Source of the DNA: an uncultured Draconibacterium sp.
GTDB taxonomy: Bacteria; Bacteroidota; Bacteroidia; Bacteroidales; Prolixibacteraceae
Assembly (NCBI RefSeq): GCF_963676815.1
Contig: NZ_OY781365.1
Span: 4,932,501 to 4,996,500, forward strand
Direction: 5' to 3'
Length of the DNA: 64,000 nucleotides
Shown here: positions 8,577 through 17,604 of the stretch, one piece after another
Layout: every line of letters starts with the position of its first letter
Position numbering within the stretch: position 1 is the stretch's first letter
The notes under the pieces: generated by a model
Database searches by the model: none
What the model saw: the letters and a program-made list of their open reading frames with translations, nothing else
Told to the model about the DNA's origin: nothing
Position numbers and translations under genes: made by a program

Positions 8577-9758
8577 ATGAAACAACTCTTATTTTCTTTA
8601 TTCTTGGTATTGTACTCTTTTTCATTGAGTGCACAGCAGGATCTCTTTAACGAAAATCCAATTGTTTCGCCGCAAATTAATGCCGATAATTCGGTTACTT
8701 TTCAGGTGAAAGCACCTGAAGCTGAATCGGTAAGTGTTTCGGGAAGTTTGGATGCCGAGAAAGCTTTTGCACCTATTACCTACGAAATGCAAAAAGGTGA
8801 TGATGGTGTGTGGAGTTTTACCACACCCGTTTTGCCATCGGAATTTTACCGCTATCATTTTATCATCGACGGAGCACGCTCAACTGATCCGGGCAATGCG
8901 TTTGCCATTCGCGACGTGGGTAACCTGTCGAGCGTATTTATTATTGGTGGTGGTCAGGCCGATCTTTACAAGGTGCAAAATGTGCCTCACGGCACCGTTG
9001 CTTTCCGTTGGTACGATTCGCCCGGAAATGACAAAATGCGTCGTTTGGCGGTGTATACACCTGCAGGATATGAAAAAAGTTCGGAGAAATATCCGGTGTT
9101 GTATTTGCTACATGGGGTTGGCGGCGACGAAGAAGCGTGGACCGGTTCGGGAAGAGCTGCCGATATTATGGATAACCTGATCGCTCAGGGAAAAGTAAAA
9201 CCAATGATCGTAGTGATGACCAATGGAAATGTTTCGCAGGAAGCCGCTCCCGGAAAAGGCAGCGACGGATTTGTGAAACCTACTTTTATGCTTACGCATA
9301 CGATGGATGGCAAGTTCGAAGAAACATTTATCGATGTGATGAGTTTTATTGAGGCGAATTACCGCACCATTGAAAAGAAAGAGGGGCGGGCCATTGCAGG
9401 TTTGTCAATGGGTGGTTTTCACACAGCGAATATTTCGATGTACTATCCAAATACCTTCGATTATGTAGGTTTATTCTCTTCAGCTTTAGGTGTTCGCCCA
9501 GGCGGTGGTAACACTACTTCTCCGGTTTACCAAAACCAGGATGAAAAGCTTAAACAACAAATGGAAAATGGATATAAATTGTACTGGATGGGAATGGGCG
9601 TTGACGATATGCCGATGATCTTTAACGGAAATAAAGAATTCAGAAATAAGATGGATGACATGGGGATGAAATACGAATACCTTGAAACCGAAGGTGGACA
9701 TACCTGGAATAACTGGCGCAATTACCTGGCTGTATTTACTCAAAAGTTATTTAAGTAG
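8577..9758 (+). CDS. Secreted esterase, esterase-D/feruloyl-esterase-like
   Basis: The 393-residue protein has a signal peptide ending near LSAQ (residue 20). An immunoglobulin-like N-terminal domain of the CBM48/E-set kind (about residues 30-125) precedes an alpha/beta-hydrolase domain. The nucleophile elbow GLSMGG places the catalytic serine at residue 277, and GGHTW places the histidine at residue 375. LLHGVGG is the oxyanion-hole segment. This build is common in Bacteroidota enzymes that remove feruloyl or acetyl groups from plant polysaccharides, and also in enterochelin-esterase relatives. I cannot separate these from sequence alone. The gene follows the metallo-hydrolase by 59 bases and ends before a clear terminator. 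Confidence 0.88.
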   Translation: MKQLLFSLFLVLYSFSLSAQQDLFNENPIVSPQINADNSVTFQVKAPEAESVSVSGSLDAEKAFAPITYEMQKGDDGVWSFTTPVLPSEFYRYHFIIDGARSTDPGNAFAIRDVGNLSSVFIIGGGQADLYKVQNVPHGTVAFRWYDSPGNDKMRRLAVYTPAGYEKSSEKYPVLYLLHGVGGDEEAWTGSGRAADIMDNLIAQGKVKPMIVVMTNGNVSQEAAPGKGSDGFVKPTFMLTHTMDGKFEETFIDVMSFIEANYRTIEKKEGRAIAGLSMGGFHTANISMYYPNTFDYVGLFSSALGVRPGGGNTTSPVYQNQDEKLKQQMENGYKLYWMGMGVDDMPMIFNGNKEFRNKMDDMGMKYEYLETEGGHTWNNWRNYLAVFTQKLFK

Positions 9759-9793
9759 GAATAGTTTCAGTACTGAAGCAAACATTTAAAATG

Positions 9794-9826
9794 AAAAGCA
9801 TCCAACTACCTGTTGGATGCTTTTTT
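9794..9826 (+). terminator. Rho-independent terminator after esterase gene
   Basis: The stem AAAAGCATCCAAC pairs with GTTGGATGCTTTT around a 5-base loop and is followed by a T-run. It starts 35 bases after the esterase stop codon. Confidence 0.9.
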
Positions 9827-10019
9827 AGATTGGTGCCAGCGCATATTGTCTGGTTTGCCTGATGATATCTTTTTCAATTTGTTATTAAATAAAAATCAAT
9901 TCGCTCACCAGAGGAATTAGAAGACAATTCAAGAGCTGTTTTCACCAGTTTTACAAAACAAAAACATATTATTACTGTTTAGTTTCTGAAAACTAGACTT
10001 TTGTTTAAATCAATTGAGG

Positions 10020-11576
10020 ATGAAATATATTGTATTGATTCTGTTGTTTGGCGGAATATTGTTTTTCTCCTTTTTGGGAGGTACAAGTGTCTTTCAGGTG
10101 GCTGAAGCGCGAAATGCAGAATGCGCCCGCGAGATGATGGAAAACAAAGAGTGGGTAGTGCCAACTTTTAATGGCGAACTACGAACGGATAAACCCGCGC
10201 TGGAATATTACGGAATGATGGCCGGATACAAGTTGTTTGGTATTAATGAAGGAGGTGCACGCTTTTTCTCGGCACTGTGCGGTTTACTGGTAGTCTTGGC
10301 AACTTTTTGGATGGCTCGACGCCATTGGAGCGAAAAAGCAGCCTGGTGGGCAGCTTTAAGCATGCTGGCATCTATGCATGTTATTATCCAATTCCGGTTG
10401 GCCACACCCGATCCTTATTTAATCCTTTGTCATACACTTTCCATTTACTTTTTTTACGAAGGCTGGCATTCGCGCCGCTGGAAGTGGTTTGCGTTGATGT
10501 ATATTTTTCTGGGACTAGGAATATTTGCCAAAGGTCCGGTTGGCCTGTTATTGCCGGGTTTGACTTTCCTGCTTTTTATGCTGGTTACAAAAACTCTTAC
10601 CTGGAAACGTTTGCTGGAGTTAAAACCGTGGTGGGGAGTTTTGCTGGTTGCGGCAGTGGCTTTACCATGGTACTACGCTGTGCATGTAAAAACCGGTGGC
10701 GAATGGACACGAGCTTTCTTTTTCGAGCATAATTTAAATCGGTTTGATTCCGGATTAAAAGGACATCGAGGCCCATTTGTAATGCCTTTTGTATTTGTAT
10801 TGGCAGGAATGCTCCCATTTTCGGTGTTTGCAATCCGTGCTTTTAAAGAAACGTGGCAGCAACGAAAAAGCAATCCGTTGATGATGTTGGCCGCTTTGTC
10901 GACATTAGTTGTAATTGGATTTTATGCGGTTTCCCAAACTAAACTGATAAACTATACTTCTCCGGCTTATCCTTTTTTAGGTGTAATGCTTGGCAATACC
11001 ATTGCAACTCTAAGTAGTAAAAAGGTATCGCTTGGTAAATCGAGAATTGAAACATATATTATCGTGTTTATGGCAATGGTGGTTCCTATAGCAGTGTATT
11101 TTTTTGCTAAAAATACGGCACCACTTCAAAATATAGGATGGATTGCCTGGTTTATGTTTTTATTGCCCGTTGGTGGATTACTGGCCCTTGTGCTAAGAAA
11201 AAAATCTGCTGAACAAGGAATGTTGGCTATCGCTGCTGCTTTTATGCTAACAACCTTAATTATTTTTTGGAAGCCTTTTCAGGCAATGGATAATCAGTCG
11301 CCGGTTCAAAAATATGGAGCAATGGTTAGTGCGCATAAAGATGTAGTTGCTTTTAAAGACTATGACGATGCATTTACTTTCTATGCGCAGAAAAGAATTC
11401 CGGTTTTTCAATCAAAGAAAAAATTAAAAGAATACCTGGCGAAACATGATGATGTATTGGTATTAAGCCGTGATCGTGATTTGAGTTATATGAATGAATT
11501 TCAGAATCTTGAATGTGTTGGAGTAGACCACGATTTATTTAGCCGTCGTTCTACCGGAGTATACCACGAACTGTAA
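10020..11576 (+). CDS. GT39/ArnT-like membrane glycosyltransferase
   Basis: This is a polytopic membrane protein of about 518 residues with roughly 11-12 hydrophobic helices and a short soluble C-terminal domain. Just after the first helix it carries the acidic signature EARNAECAREM followed by NGELRTDKP, which is typical of the ArnT/PMT-type GT-C glycosyltransferases; this external loop holds the catalytic acid in the family. Such enzymes move a sugar from a polyprenyl phosphate to lipid A or another acceptor on the periplasmic face. I chose the ATG at 10020, since the TTG six bases upstream adds nothing. It stands alone. The donor and acceptor are unknown. Confidence 0.85.
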   Translation: MKYIVLILLFGGILFFSFLGGTSVFQVAEARNAECAREMMENKEWVVPTFNGELRTDKPALEYYGMMAGYKLFGINEGGARFFSALCGLLVVLATFWMARRHWSEKAAWWAALSMLASMHVIIQFRLATPDPYLILCHTLSIYFFYEGWHSRRWKWFALMYIFLGLGIFAKGPVGLLLPGLTFLLFMLVTKTLTWKRLLELKPWWGVLLVAAVALPWYYAVHVKTGGEWTRAFFFEHNLNRFDSGLKGHRGPFVMPFVFVLAGMLPFSVFAIRAFKETWQQRKSNPLMMLAALSTLVVIGFYAVSQTKLINYTSPAYPFLGVMLGNTIATLSSKKVSLGKSRIETYIIVFMAMVVPIAVYFFAKNTAPLQNIGWIAWFMFLLPVGGLLALVLRKKSAEQGMLAIAAAFMLTTLIIFWKPFQAMDNQSPVQKYGAMVSAHKDVVAFKDYDDAFTFYAQKRIPVFQSKKKLKEYLAKHDDVLVLSRDRDLSYMNEFQNLECVGVDHDLFSRRSTGVYHEL

Positions 11577-11640
11577 GAGGGAAAATGTAAACACAAATCC
11601 ACACTTTGCAAATCTCTTAATGAAAGTATTAGTTGACTAA

Positions 11641-12366
11641 TTATTTTTTCTTCATCTTTTTAAACCACATGTATTCACCTTTATTGTAATACTTCTCTTT
11701 AAGTTCCGGATTCATTTCCAATTCGTCAGATGTGTATGGTTTGTGCGGAACAAGAACATCGTCGCCAGGTTGCCAGTTTAGCGGTGTAAGCACATTTTCG
11801 CTCTGTGTTAACTGAAGTGCTTCCACAGTTCTAATAATTTCATCCATATTTCTACCCACACTCATGGGATAAAACGAAATGGCCTGTATTGTATTTTCAG
11901 GGTCGATTATAAATACTCCTCTTACATCTCTTTTATCGTTTGCTGAGTGATGCAACATACCGTATTTCTTCGAAATCTCTCCTGAAAGATCGGCAACAAT
12001 CGGATATTCAATTTTAGTAGGGTTATTTTCTTCTTTTAACACACGTTCCATAAACTCTTTCCAGAGTAAATGTCGTTCCACTTCATCAATAGAAACCACG
12101 GCCACTTTAACGCCCAGTTCATCCAGCTTTTCCTGGTTGCGGGCCAAACCACATAATTCTGAAGTACACACAGCTGTAAAGTCAAGCGGATGGCTAAACA
12201 ATATTTTCCAGTTGGTTCCAAAATCCTCGGGAAAATTCAATATCCCGTTCGTTGATTTTTCGGTAAATGATGGTGCTTTATCTCCAATCAGAGGTGCCTT
12301 TTTATCTTTTGCCCAACTTGTTACGGAAAAAATTACGATGAGTAATGTAACTGTAAATTGCTTCAT
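11641..12366 (-). CDS. Exported 1-Cys peroxiredoxin (Prx6 type)
   Basis: The 241-residue protein has a signal peptide (MKQFTVTLLIVIFSVTSWA, cut near residue 19) and a full peroxiredoxin domain. The peroxidatic cysteine lies in PLDFTAVCTSE, the Prx6 form of the PxxxTxxC motif. The Prx6-type C-terminal extension, with a LNWQPGDDV segment, is present and complete. Peroxiredoxins reduce hydrogen peroxide and organic peroxides; the Prx6 group usually works in the cytoplasm, so the signal peptide is notable and points to the periplasm. A nearby second cysteine (SELCGL) is four residues after the first and is not a classical resolving cysteine. The start is well set by the signal peptide. Confidence 0.9.
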   Translation of the reverse strand: MKQFTVTLLIVIFSVTSWAKDKKAPLIGDKAPSFTEKSTNGILNFPEDFGTNWKILFSHPLDFTAVCTSELCGLARNQEKLDELGVKVAVVSIDEVERHLLWKEFMERVLKEENNPTKIEYPIVADLSGEISKKYGMLHHSANDKRDVRGVFIIDPENTIQAISFYPMSVGRNMDEIIRTVEALQLTQSENVLTPLNWQPGDDVLVPHKPYTSDELEMNPELKEKYYNKGEYMWFKKMKKK

Positions 12367-12622
12367 AATTTAAGTGATTAAGTTCTTTCAATGATTTTAT
12401 ACGTTTCAATAATTAACTTTACTTCATTCATAACATATTTATTTAATGAAGGTTTGTTAACGGATTGTTATTCGAACAGGTACGCTGGAGTATTGGCAGC
12501 CGAAATGACACTGTACTGGTCTGTTTTCTATGGTTTTAACTTAATAATTATTAAAAAGATGAATTTGTCTTTAAATGTCAATCTTTGTAAATTGTTCTTT
12601 ATCAACAGTAAAAAATTTAGTT

Positions 12623-12997
12623 ATGAAAATTAAAAAAGAAGACATTACTGTAACCATGCAAGGACCGTACACAATTATGCGCGCACAAGAAGGAATGGGT
12701 GGCTTTACCGTATCGTATCACGAGTTGCCAAAAGGAACGGATTTTACTCCGTTGTTAAAGGGCTTAGCAAATGATAATTGCCACAGTCCGCATTGGGGAT
12801 ATGTTTTTAACGGTGCCATACGAGTTATTTACCACGATGGTAAAGAAGAACGAATTGAAGCCGGAGATGCGTTTTACATGCCACCAGGTCATACCGCTAT
12901 TGTTGAAGAAGATATTAAACTTTTTGATTTTAGCCCCACAAAAGAACTGAACGAAGTATTGGAAAATGTAGGAAAACGAATGGCAGAGCTTGGTTAA
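12623..12997 (+). CDS. Small cupin-domain protein
   Basis: This 124-residue protein is a single cupin barrel. Motif 1 is seen around SPHWGYVFNGAIRVIYH, and motif 2 around GDAFYMPPGHTAIVEE. It has no signal peptide, so it is cytoplasmic. I chose the ATG at 12623 because the region upstream in the same frame codes for low-quality sequence unlike a cupin. The metal-binding histidines and glutamate of cupins are only partly present, so it may bind a small ligand instead of acting as an enzyme. It is divergent from the peroxiredoxin gene, with about 256 bases between them; a shared response to oxidative stress is possible but unproven. Confidence 0.8.
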   Translation: MKIKKEDITVTMQGPYTIMRAQEGMGGFTVSYHELPKGTDFTPLLKGLANDNCHSPHWGYVFNGAIRVIYHDGKEERIEAGDAFYMPPGHTAIVEEDIKLFDFSPTKELNEVLENVGKRMAELG

Positions 12998-13095
12998 AAT
13001 GATTACCCCCCATTAACCCTCATGTTTTTATGCTTTGTGTTGATTATCAGTGTGCTATTTTGTAACTTGAATAAGAAATCAATAATCGCATAGCC

Positions 13096-13554
13096 ATTAA
13101 TAAGTATTTGATAATCGGAATCATATTTTTGTTGTTGGTATCTACCGGCAATGCGCAAAGCTTTTATTCATCAAGAAATCTTAGTCAACTTTCAGAGGAA
13201 GAACTAACACTTTATTATCACAAAGCATTAATTCTTGAACGTCAGGGAGAAACACTTGCAATAACTGGAGCTGCAGCCGGTTTGTTAGGTTTATTAGGCG
13301 GAGCTGTGTTAAACAATCGCTGTTCGTCGGCAGGTGATGATATTTTGTGTATTACTGCGGCTACTTTCCTGGGCGCCGGAGTGGCGGCAACAATAATTGG
13401 ATTTACAATGTATTTTATCGGAATAACACGGATAAATAAAATAAATCAAATACAACTAACTCAATCGTTGCATCTTGAATTTTCTCCTGAGGTATTTTAC
13501 AGTTTTCAGCACCAGAATTATCAACCCGGAATAACCTTGCAGTTTCATTTCTGA
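13096..13554 (+). CDS. Small exported protein with two Gly/Ala-rich helices, unknown function
   Basis: I do not recognise this protein. After a signal peptide ending in TGNAQ it has an acidic helical stretch (LSEEELTLYYHKAL), then two hydrophobic Gly/Ala-rich segments (about residues 50-70 and 85-110) separated by a loop with two cysteines, and a C-terminal strand ending in LQFHF. No in-frame ATG exists before the signal peptide. Translation may begin at TTG 13108, or at ATT 13096, which would supply the lysine (NKYLI) expected in a signal-peptide n-region. The upstream in-frame stop at 13072 limits the choice. The gene stands alone between the cupin and the small-RNA region. It could be a membrane-inserted lipid-associated protein. 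Confidence 0.6.
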   Translation: MNKYLIIGIIFLLLVSTGNAQSFYSSRNLSQLSEEELTLYYHKALILERQGETLAITGAAAGLLGLLGGAVLNNRCSSAGDDILCITAATFLGAGVAATIIGFTMYFIGITRINKINQIQLTQSLHLEFSPEVFYSFQHQNYQPGITLQFHF

Positions 13555-13628
13555 GGTTTTACCAATCTAAAGTTCCGTTTTGTCAGATTTGGTTTAGAAC
13601 AAACTCAAGAAATTCTTTTTAATTAAAG

Positions 13629-13662
13629 TAGGGTAAAAAACATTTAGGCTGTATTATAAATG
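13629..13662 (+). promoter_or_regulatory. ECF-type promoter element, copy 1
   Basis: TAGGGT at 13629-13634 is followed after exactly 15 bases by TGTATTATAAATG (13650-13662). The same two blocks with the same spacing occur at 30199, 30875 and 35236 on the plus strand and at 39645 on the minus strand. It differs from the usual Bacteroidetes housekeeping promoter (TTTG and TANNTTTG), so I read it as the site of an alternative sigma factor. It lies directly upstream of a small-RNA-like unit. Confidence 0.7.
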
Positions 13663-13737
13663 TTTTCAGGCAGAGGTCTTAAGACAAGAAACAGTTTGGT
13701 TCACAATCCGTCTGTTGAGGCGGATTGTATTTTTATT
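13663..13737 (+). ncRNA. Small RNA-like unit, copy 1
   Basis: The unit begins just after the promoter element and ends in a 10-base-pair hairpin (13704-13713 with 13718-13727, loop GTTG) followed by a T-rich tail. It shares the segments GTTTTCAGGCAGAGG and AGAAACAGTTTGGTTCAC with the copy at 35270. Stem bases differ between copies in a pairing-preserving way (a T-G pair here is C-G at 35 kb; a T-A pair here is C-G at 30 kb). There is no open reading frame in it. The first base is approximate. It could instead be a leader with an attenuator for the LytTR gene that starts 170 bases downstream. Confidence 0.65.
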
Positions 13738-13906
13738 CTAACTTATGATTGATATAGTTGATTGTTAAAAATTGAAAAGGGGCTTAACACCTGTTAATAC
13801 ATCTTAAGTTTTTTTGGGTATGGTTTTTAACCGCTCAGCTGTATTAGTTCATAAATTGCAAACATAAAGCTTGCCATTGAAAACAAAACCAGAAATAAGA
13901 AAGCAA

Positions 13907-14632
13907 ATGAATTGTATTATACTTGAAAAACCGCATGCACAAAGCCTTTTAAGAGATATGGTGAATATGGTGCCTTATTTTCACCTTGTATCTTATTGTT
14001 CATCAGTTTTTGATGCGTATGAAATTTTACGCAGACAAAAAATAGATATCATATTTGTTGATACTACCTTGTCCAAAGTGTCGGGAACCGATTTTATAAA
14101 AAGCCTTGAAAACAAACCATTATTTGTATTTGTATCCGATCAGCCAGAACTGGCTGTTGAAGGCTATAACTTAAATGCACTTGATTTTTTGTTGAAACCA
14201 CTGCGTTTCGACCGATTTTTAAAAACGGCTAACAAAGCATATGAATTAGGTTCGAAGGAATTTAAAAAAGCCGAAATACCTGCTGATTTTGAGCAACAAG
14301 ATACAGGACCAAAAACTATTTTGGTGAAAACCGATTACAAAACTATTTTAATTAAGTTAAACAACATTCTATACATCGAAGGATTAAAAGATTACATTAA
14401 GATTTATACAAAAGAAAACAGCAAACCGGTAATAACGCTTAATTCGCTAAAACGACTTCAACAAAATTTACCGGCCGAGAAGTTTTCGCGTGTACATAAA
14501 TCATACATCGTCGGACTCGACCACATTAATGCAATAAACAAAACACAGGTAATGATTAAAGATAAGTTTATTCCGATAGGAGAGAGTTATCGTTCGGTAT
14601 TTAGCCAAAAAATGGAAGAGTTAAGGATTTGA
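13907..14632 (+). CDS. LytTR-family response regulator with altered receiver
   Basis: The protein has an N-terminal receiver-like domain (residues 1-115) and a C-terminal LytTR DNA-binding domain (about residues 140-240; IEGLKDYIKIY and the FSRVHKSYIVGLDHI segment are typical). The phospho-acceptor aspartate is present (D52 in FVDTTL) and so is the conserved lysine (K97 in LLKPL). The acidic pair that binds magnesium at the end of strand 1 is replaced by Glu-Lys (residues 7-8), so phosphorylation may be weak or lost. I chose the ATG at 13907 because the family begins with the MNCII-type strand; the frame extends to a TTG at 13871. No LytS-type kinase is adjacent. The small-RNA-like unit at 13663 lies upstream. 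Confidence 0.88.
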   Translation: MNCIILEKPHAQSLLRDMVNMVPYFHLVSYCSSVFDAYEILRRQKIDIIFVDTTLSKVSGTDFIKSLENKPLFVFVSDQPELAVEGYNLNALDFLLKPLRFDRFLKTANKAYELGSKEFKKAEIPADFEQQDTGPKTILVKTDYKTILIKLNNILYIEGLKDYIKIYTKENSKPVITLNSLKRLQQNLPAEKFSRVHKSYIVGLDHINAINKTQVMIKDKFIPIGESYRSVFSQKMEELRI

Positions 14633-14654
14633 TTAGGTAACAGCTATCCTTGAT

Positions 14655-14702
14655 ACAAAAAACACGCTAACAATTTTAAGTTTTGTTAGCGTGTTTTTTG
14701 TG
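14655..14702. terminator. Bidirectional terminator between LytTR and barrel genes
   Basis: A long stem (ACAAAAAACACGCTAACAA paired with its complement around TTTTAAG) has A-runs and T-runs on both sides. It lies between two convergent genes and can serve both. Confidence 0.88.
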
Positions 14703-14717
14703 TTTTAATTTTTTGGG

Positions 14718-15971
14718 TTAATCGATTACCCGCTTTAGAAATGCTATTTCGTTCAGGCTGAAACCAACGTTGAACATCAAGTACTTTTCGGCAGAAAGAT
14801 GGCTGGCAGTCGTTCCGTATTTTCCCCGGGTAATTGAAATATCCATATTTGAAATGGCTCCGTAAAGCGGAATTCCGGCACCAATTGTAAATTCATTACT
14901 TCCGAGGGTAACACCGTCAAATTTGAGGTACGAACTTTCGTGGCTAAAACCCATTCGGTAGGTCCAGTTTTTAAAACCTGCATTTACTGCTCGAACTTCC
15001 CACGGATTTCCTTCTATACCAATTGAAAACCGATGAGCATCTGTAAATTCTTCAGCTTGTATAGGATACTCAACTCCTGACCACTGCTGAAAATTATAGT
15101 CGACGGCAAGTTTTAACCGTGCTTTTGTTAGGCCAAGTCCTACTCCAAAAGTCTGCGGAATAGTTAGATAGTCGGTTTTGTATTCCTGCCCTTGAACAAT
15201 TGTATAGTCGCTGTCATATAAAGTAACAATATGTTTCGAGTTGAGACTTTGTTTAGGAGCATAAGTGGCACCTATTGAGTAGTTTGTATGCCCATTTTTA
15301 AGTTGGTATTGTAATCCGAAATCAAAATAGAAACTGCGTAAAAAATCTTTTCGTTCAATCATAATAGCCGGAACAATTGACGAACCGGTCAAATGTTCCT
15401 CCTGAACAAGTGGCCCGAAAAGGTAGGAAGTGTTTACCCCGAGTGATAACTTTTTTAGCAATTTAATGGCATTGGCAAAGTAAAAACGCGTAATTCCTCC
15501 GTTGCCAACGTAGTTTGAGGTGTATTGCTCATTCATCCCATCAATGTAATTTTCGCGATTGATGGAGTAGCCAACCGAACTGAATGGTGCCATACCGAAA
15601 GATCCGGCCATCCACGGGGTGTATTTAAAGCCAAGAGCAAAATAAGCAAGATTAGCTTCGAAACCCGAAAGCGACTGATTGGAGTTGCTAATGTTGTAGG
15701 CTTTTCCTTCCAGTCCGAATTCAAAAATGAGTTTCAAACTGTCCATTCCAGCATACGAAGCCGGGTTTAGTGCATTTAAATGATTATCGGATGAAAGAGC
15801 TATACCTGTTCCTCCCATGCCGAGGTTCGCACCATAACCTCCGTTTTTAATCTCTCCCGGACCAAAAATTGAATAGGGCGAAACAGTATTTTGTGCCAAA
15901 AGAAAATAAGGAGAAAATAATATGGATACGGTGAAAATATATACAATTCTGAAATAATGATTTCTGCTCAT
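14718..15971 (-). CDS. Outer-membrane beta-barrel protein, FadL/PorV-like
   Basis: The 417-residue protein has a signal peptide ending in FLLAQ (about residue 26). It then has a segment that is typical of a conserved Bacteroidota family (SPYSIFGPGEI, GMGGTGIA, NALNPASYAGMDSL), followed by alternating beta-strands to the C-terminus. The family is usually annotated as hypothetical or FadL-like; the small hydrophobic-molecule transport role is inferred from FadL. It is 24 bases downstream of the DUF4270 gene on the same strand, so the two should share a transcript. No peptidoglycan-binding domain is present. Confidence 0.75.
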   Translation of the reverse strand: MSRNHYFRIVYIFTVSILFSPYFLLAQNTVSPYSIFGPGEIKNGGYGANLGMGGTGIALSSDNHLNALNPASYAGMDSLKLIFEFGLEGKAYNISNSNQSLSGFEANLAYFALGFKYTPWMAGSFGMAPFSSVGYSINRENYIDGMNEQYTSNYVGNGGITRFYFANAIKLLKKLSLGVNTSYLFGPLVQEEHLTGSSIVPAIMIERKDFLRSFYFDFGLQYQLKNGHTNYSIGATYAPKQSLNSKHIVTLYDSDYTIVQGQEYKTDYLTIPQTFGVGLGLTKARLKLAVDYNFQQWSGVEYPIQAEEFTDAHRFSIGIEGNPWEVRAVNAGFKNWTYRMGFSHESSYLKFDGVTLGSNEFTIGAGIPLYGAISNMDISITRGKYGTTASHLSAEKYLMFNVGFSLNEIAFLKRVID

Positions 15972-15995
15972 TTGTTCTGATTTAAGCCAAAGTGG

Positions 15996-17324
15996 CTATT
16001 CGTAAAAAACATAATACAAGTTGAGTGTTGGTCGGTATTGCGATAAACTTCGCGCATCAAATACAATATTATCCAGAGTGCCACCATACTCTGTTTCCGG
16101 AAGCATAATTAGCAATCCATCCTCGGGATCAACATATCCATCGCTAAGCTCGCTGTAAACGTATTCGGTTACATCAAAAACATACTGAGTATATTCGTTG
16201 TAGAATTCATCAAAATAAAAGCTCGCGGATATCGAGTAGCCGTCATCGTCTGTAATGTTGCTGAGGACGTTATTTTTTTCATCGGTGTAATAAAGTATCA
16301 ACTCTTCCGGAAGATTTGATTCCAAATTATTATAAGTGCCAGGCATGGGTTTTAGCACCAGTTCAGCTTTATAAAGAAGGTTTTTCAAATCAACTTCAAG
16401 AATTTTACTAATTCCCGGAAAGCTGGCGCGGGTTGTATATCCTAAACTAGCACTTAAAAAAGCCTGGTTGTCAAGTAACCCGGAAGCAATATCTTCGCGT
16501 TGCGTAATTGCCTGTGCTAACGCTAATTCTGAGGCATCGTTTTCAACATGATTAAAGTGGTTGTGTGCCGTTCCATCAAATTTAAAGGTATAACGATTAT
16601 TGATTTTGGTAAGCTCAACCTGGTGCGTATATAGCCTGATTTGAAATGAAGAGTCAGCTTCAAAACTCAATATTGAATTGTTCTCGTTACCGGGAACAAG
16701 AACCACTCCCTGAAAATAATCGAGAAAATCGGAAAGGTATTCAAACTCGTCATCTTCGTCACGCAAATAGGAGAGGAATTCCAGTCCCAATTCGTCGTTT
16801 AGCCTAATTGAAAGAGTATCATGGATATTAGGTTTTGGAACTATGGTTTTTGATCCTAATGGGGCTTCATCATAGTTAAAGTTTGTGGTGTTGTATAAAT
16901 AGGGTTCGTCGTCGTAGTCGTCACCCGGCTCAATATCATCGCGCACCCGGTGTACATTAATAGTTTGCGGCAATAAAGTATCGCCATACGACATTCCGCT
17001 GTAGTTCATATAAATAACTATTGAGTCGAATATTTCATCGTCATCAATATCTGCCGATGGCATTCCAATTTGTGCATAGGCAGTGGCATCAATATTCCCT
17101 AATTCTTTATCGTAGTAACTTCCGCAAAGCAGGTAATCGCCTTCTGATGTTGGGATCGAATCTAATTTAATGGTTGATAGATTTACCTGTATAGAATCAA
17201 TAAGTGCCACATTTGTTTGGTTATTTATATAGTTGTCGCCAAGCGAAACCATCAGCGATTCGTCATCGTGACACGACAATAAAAACAACCAGGCAATTAG
17301 CCCAATAATAGCTTTTTTCTTCAT
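15996..17324 (-). CDS. DUF4270 lipoprotein
   Basis: The protein, about 442 residues, starts with a lipoprotein signal (MKKKAIIGLIAWLFLLSC, lipid cysteine at residue 18) followed by an acidic HDDES segment. The rest is beta-rich with the features of the Bacteroidota DUF4270 family, including a LCGSYYDKELG segment and a C-terminal LNLYYVFYE strand. The function of DUF4270 is unknown. I chose the ATG at 17324 because upstream in-frame residues before it would precede the lipoprotein signal and are not needed. It is read away from the Kelch lipoprotein gene and is followed by a barrel protein; such trios recur in Bacteroidota genomes, which suggests a cell-envelope role. Confidence 0.85.
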   Translation of the reverse strand: MKKKAIIGLIAWLFLLSCHDDESLMVSLGDNYINNQTNVALIDSIQVNLSTIKLDSIPTSEGDYLLCGSYYDKELGNIDATAYAQIGMPSADIDDDEIFDSIVIYMNYSGMSYGDTLLPQTINVHRVRDDIEPGDDYDDEPYLYNTTNFNYDEAPLGSKTIVPKPNIHDTLSIRLNDELGLEFLSYLRDEDDEFEYLSDFLDYFQGVVLVPGNENNSILSFEADSSFQIRLYTHQVELTKINNRYTFKFDGTAHNHFNHVENDASELALAQAITQREDIASGLLDNQAFLSASLGYTTRASFPGISKILEVDLKNLLYKAELVLKPMPGTYNNLESNLPEELILYYTDEKNNVLSNITDDDGYSISASFYFDEFYNEYTQYVFDVTEYVYSELSDGYVDPEDGLLIMLPETEYGGTLDNIVFDARSLSQYRPTLNLYYVFYE

Positions 17325-17604
17325 CTTCAATATTCTGTTTTCTACCTCAAATGAAGAAAACAAAAGTTGTATGGTAAAAGAATATATACCAATCGGTCAA
17401 TCTTCCATACGTGCAGGCCAAATATGTTTCTTTTAGATTTCTTTAACGATTTTATCGGCGGGAATCATGAGTTTTTGGGCGATAAAAGATAAAAAACGTC
17501 GGTTCATCTATACTTATTCGGGTGTAGTCCAAATTCCTTTTTTATCCGTGTAAAGCAAGTTAGGTTTGCCTTACTGAATTAAACAATTAAAATATTTTTT
17601 AGTC

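Noticed and set aside
12391..12633. 80-codon open frame between the peroxiredoxin and cupin genes
   Set aside because: It overlaps the start of the cupin gene in another frame, has no signal or domain and looks like AT-rich chance reading.
13699..13712. GGTTCACAATCC resembles the T-arm of a tRNA
   Set aside because: No acceptor stem, anticodon arm or CCA end fits around it; the bases are explained by the small-RNA hairpin.
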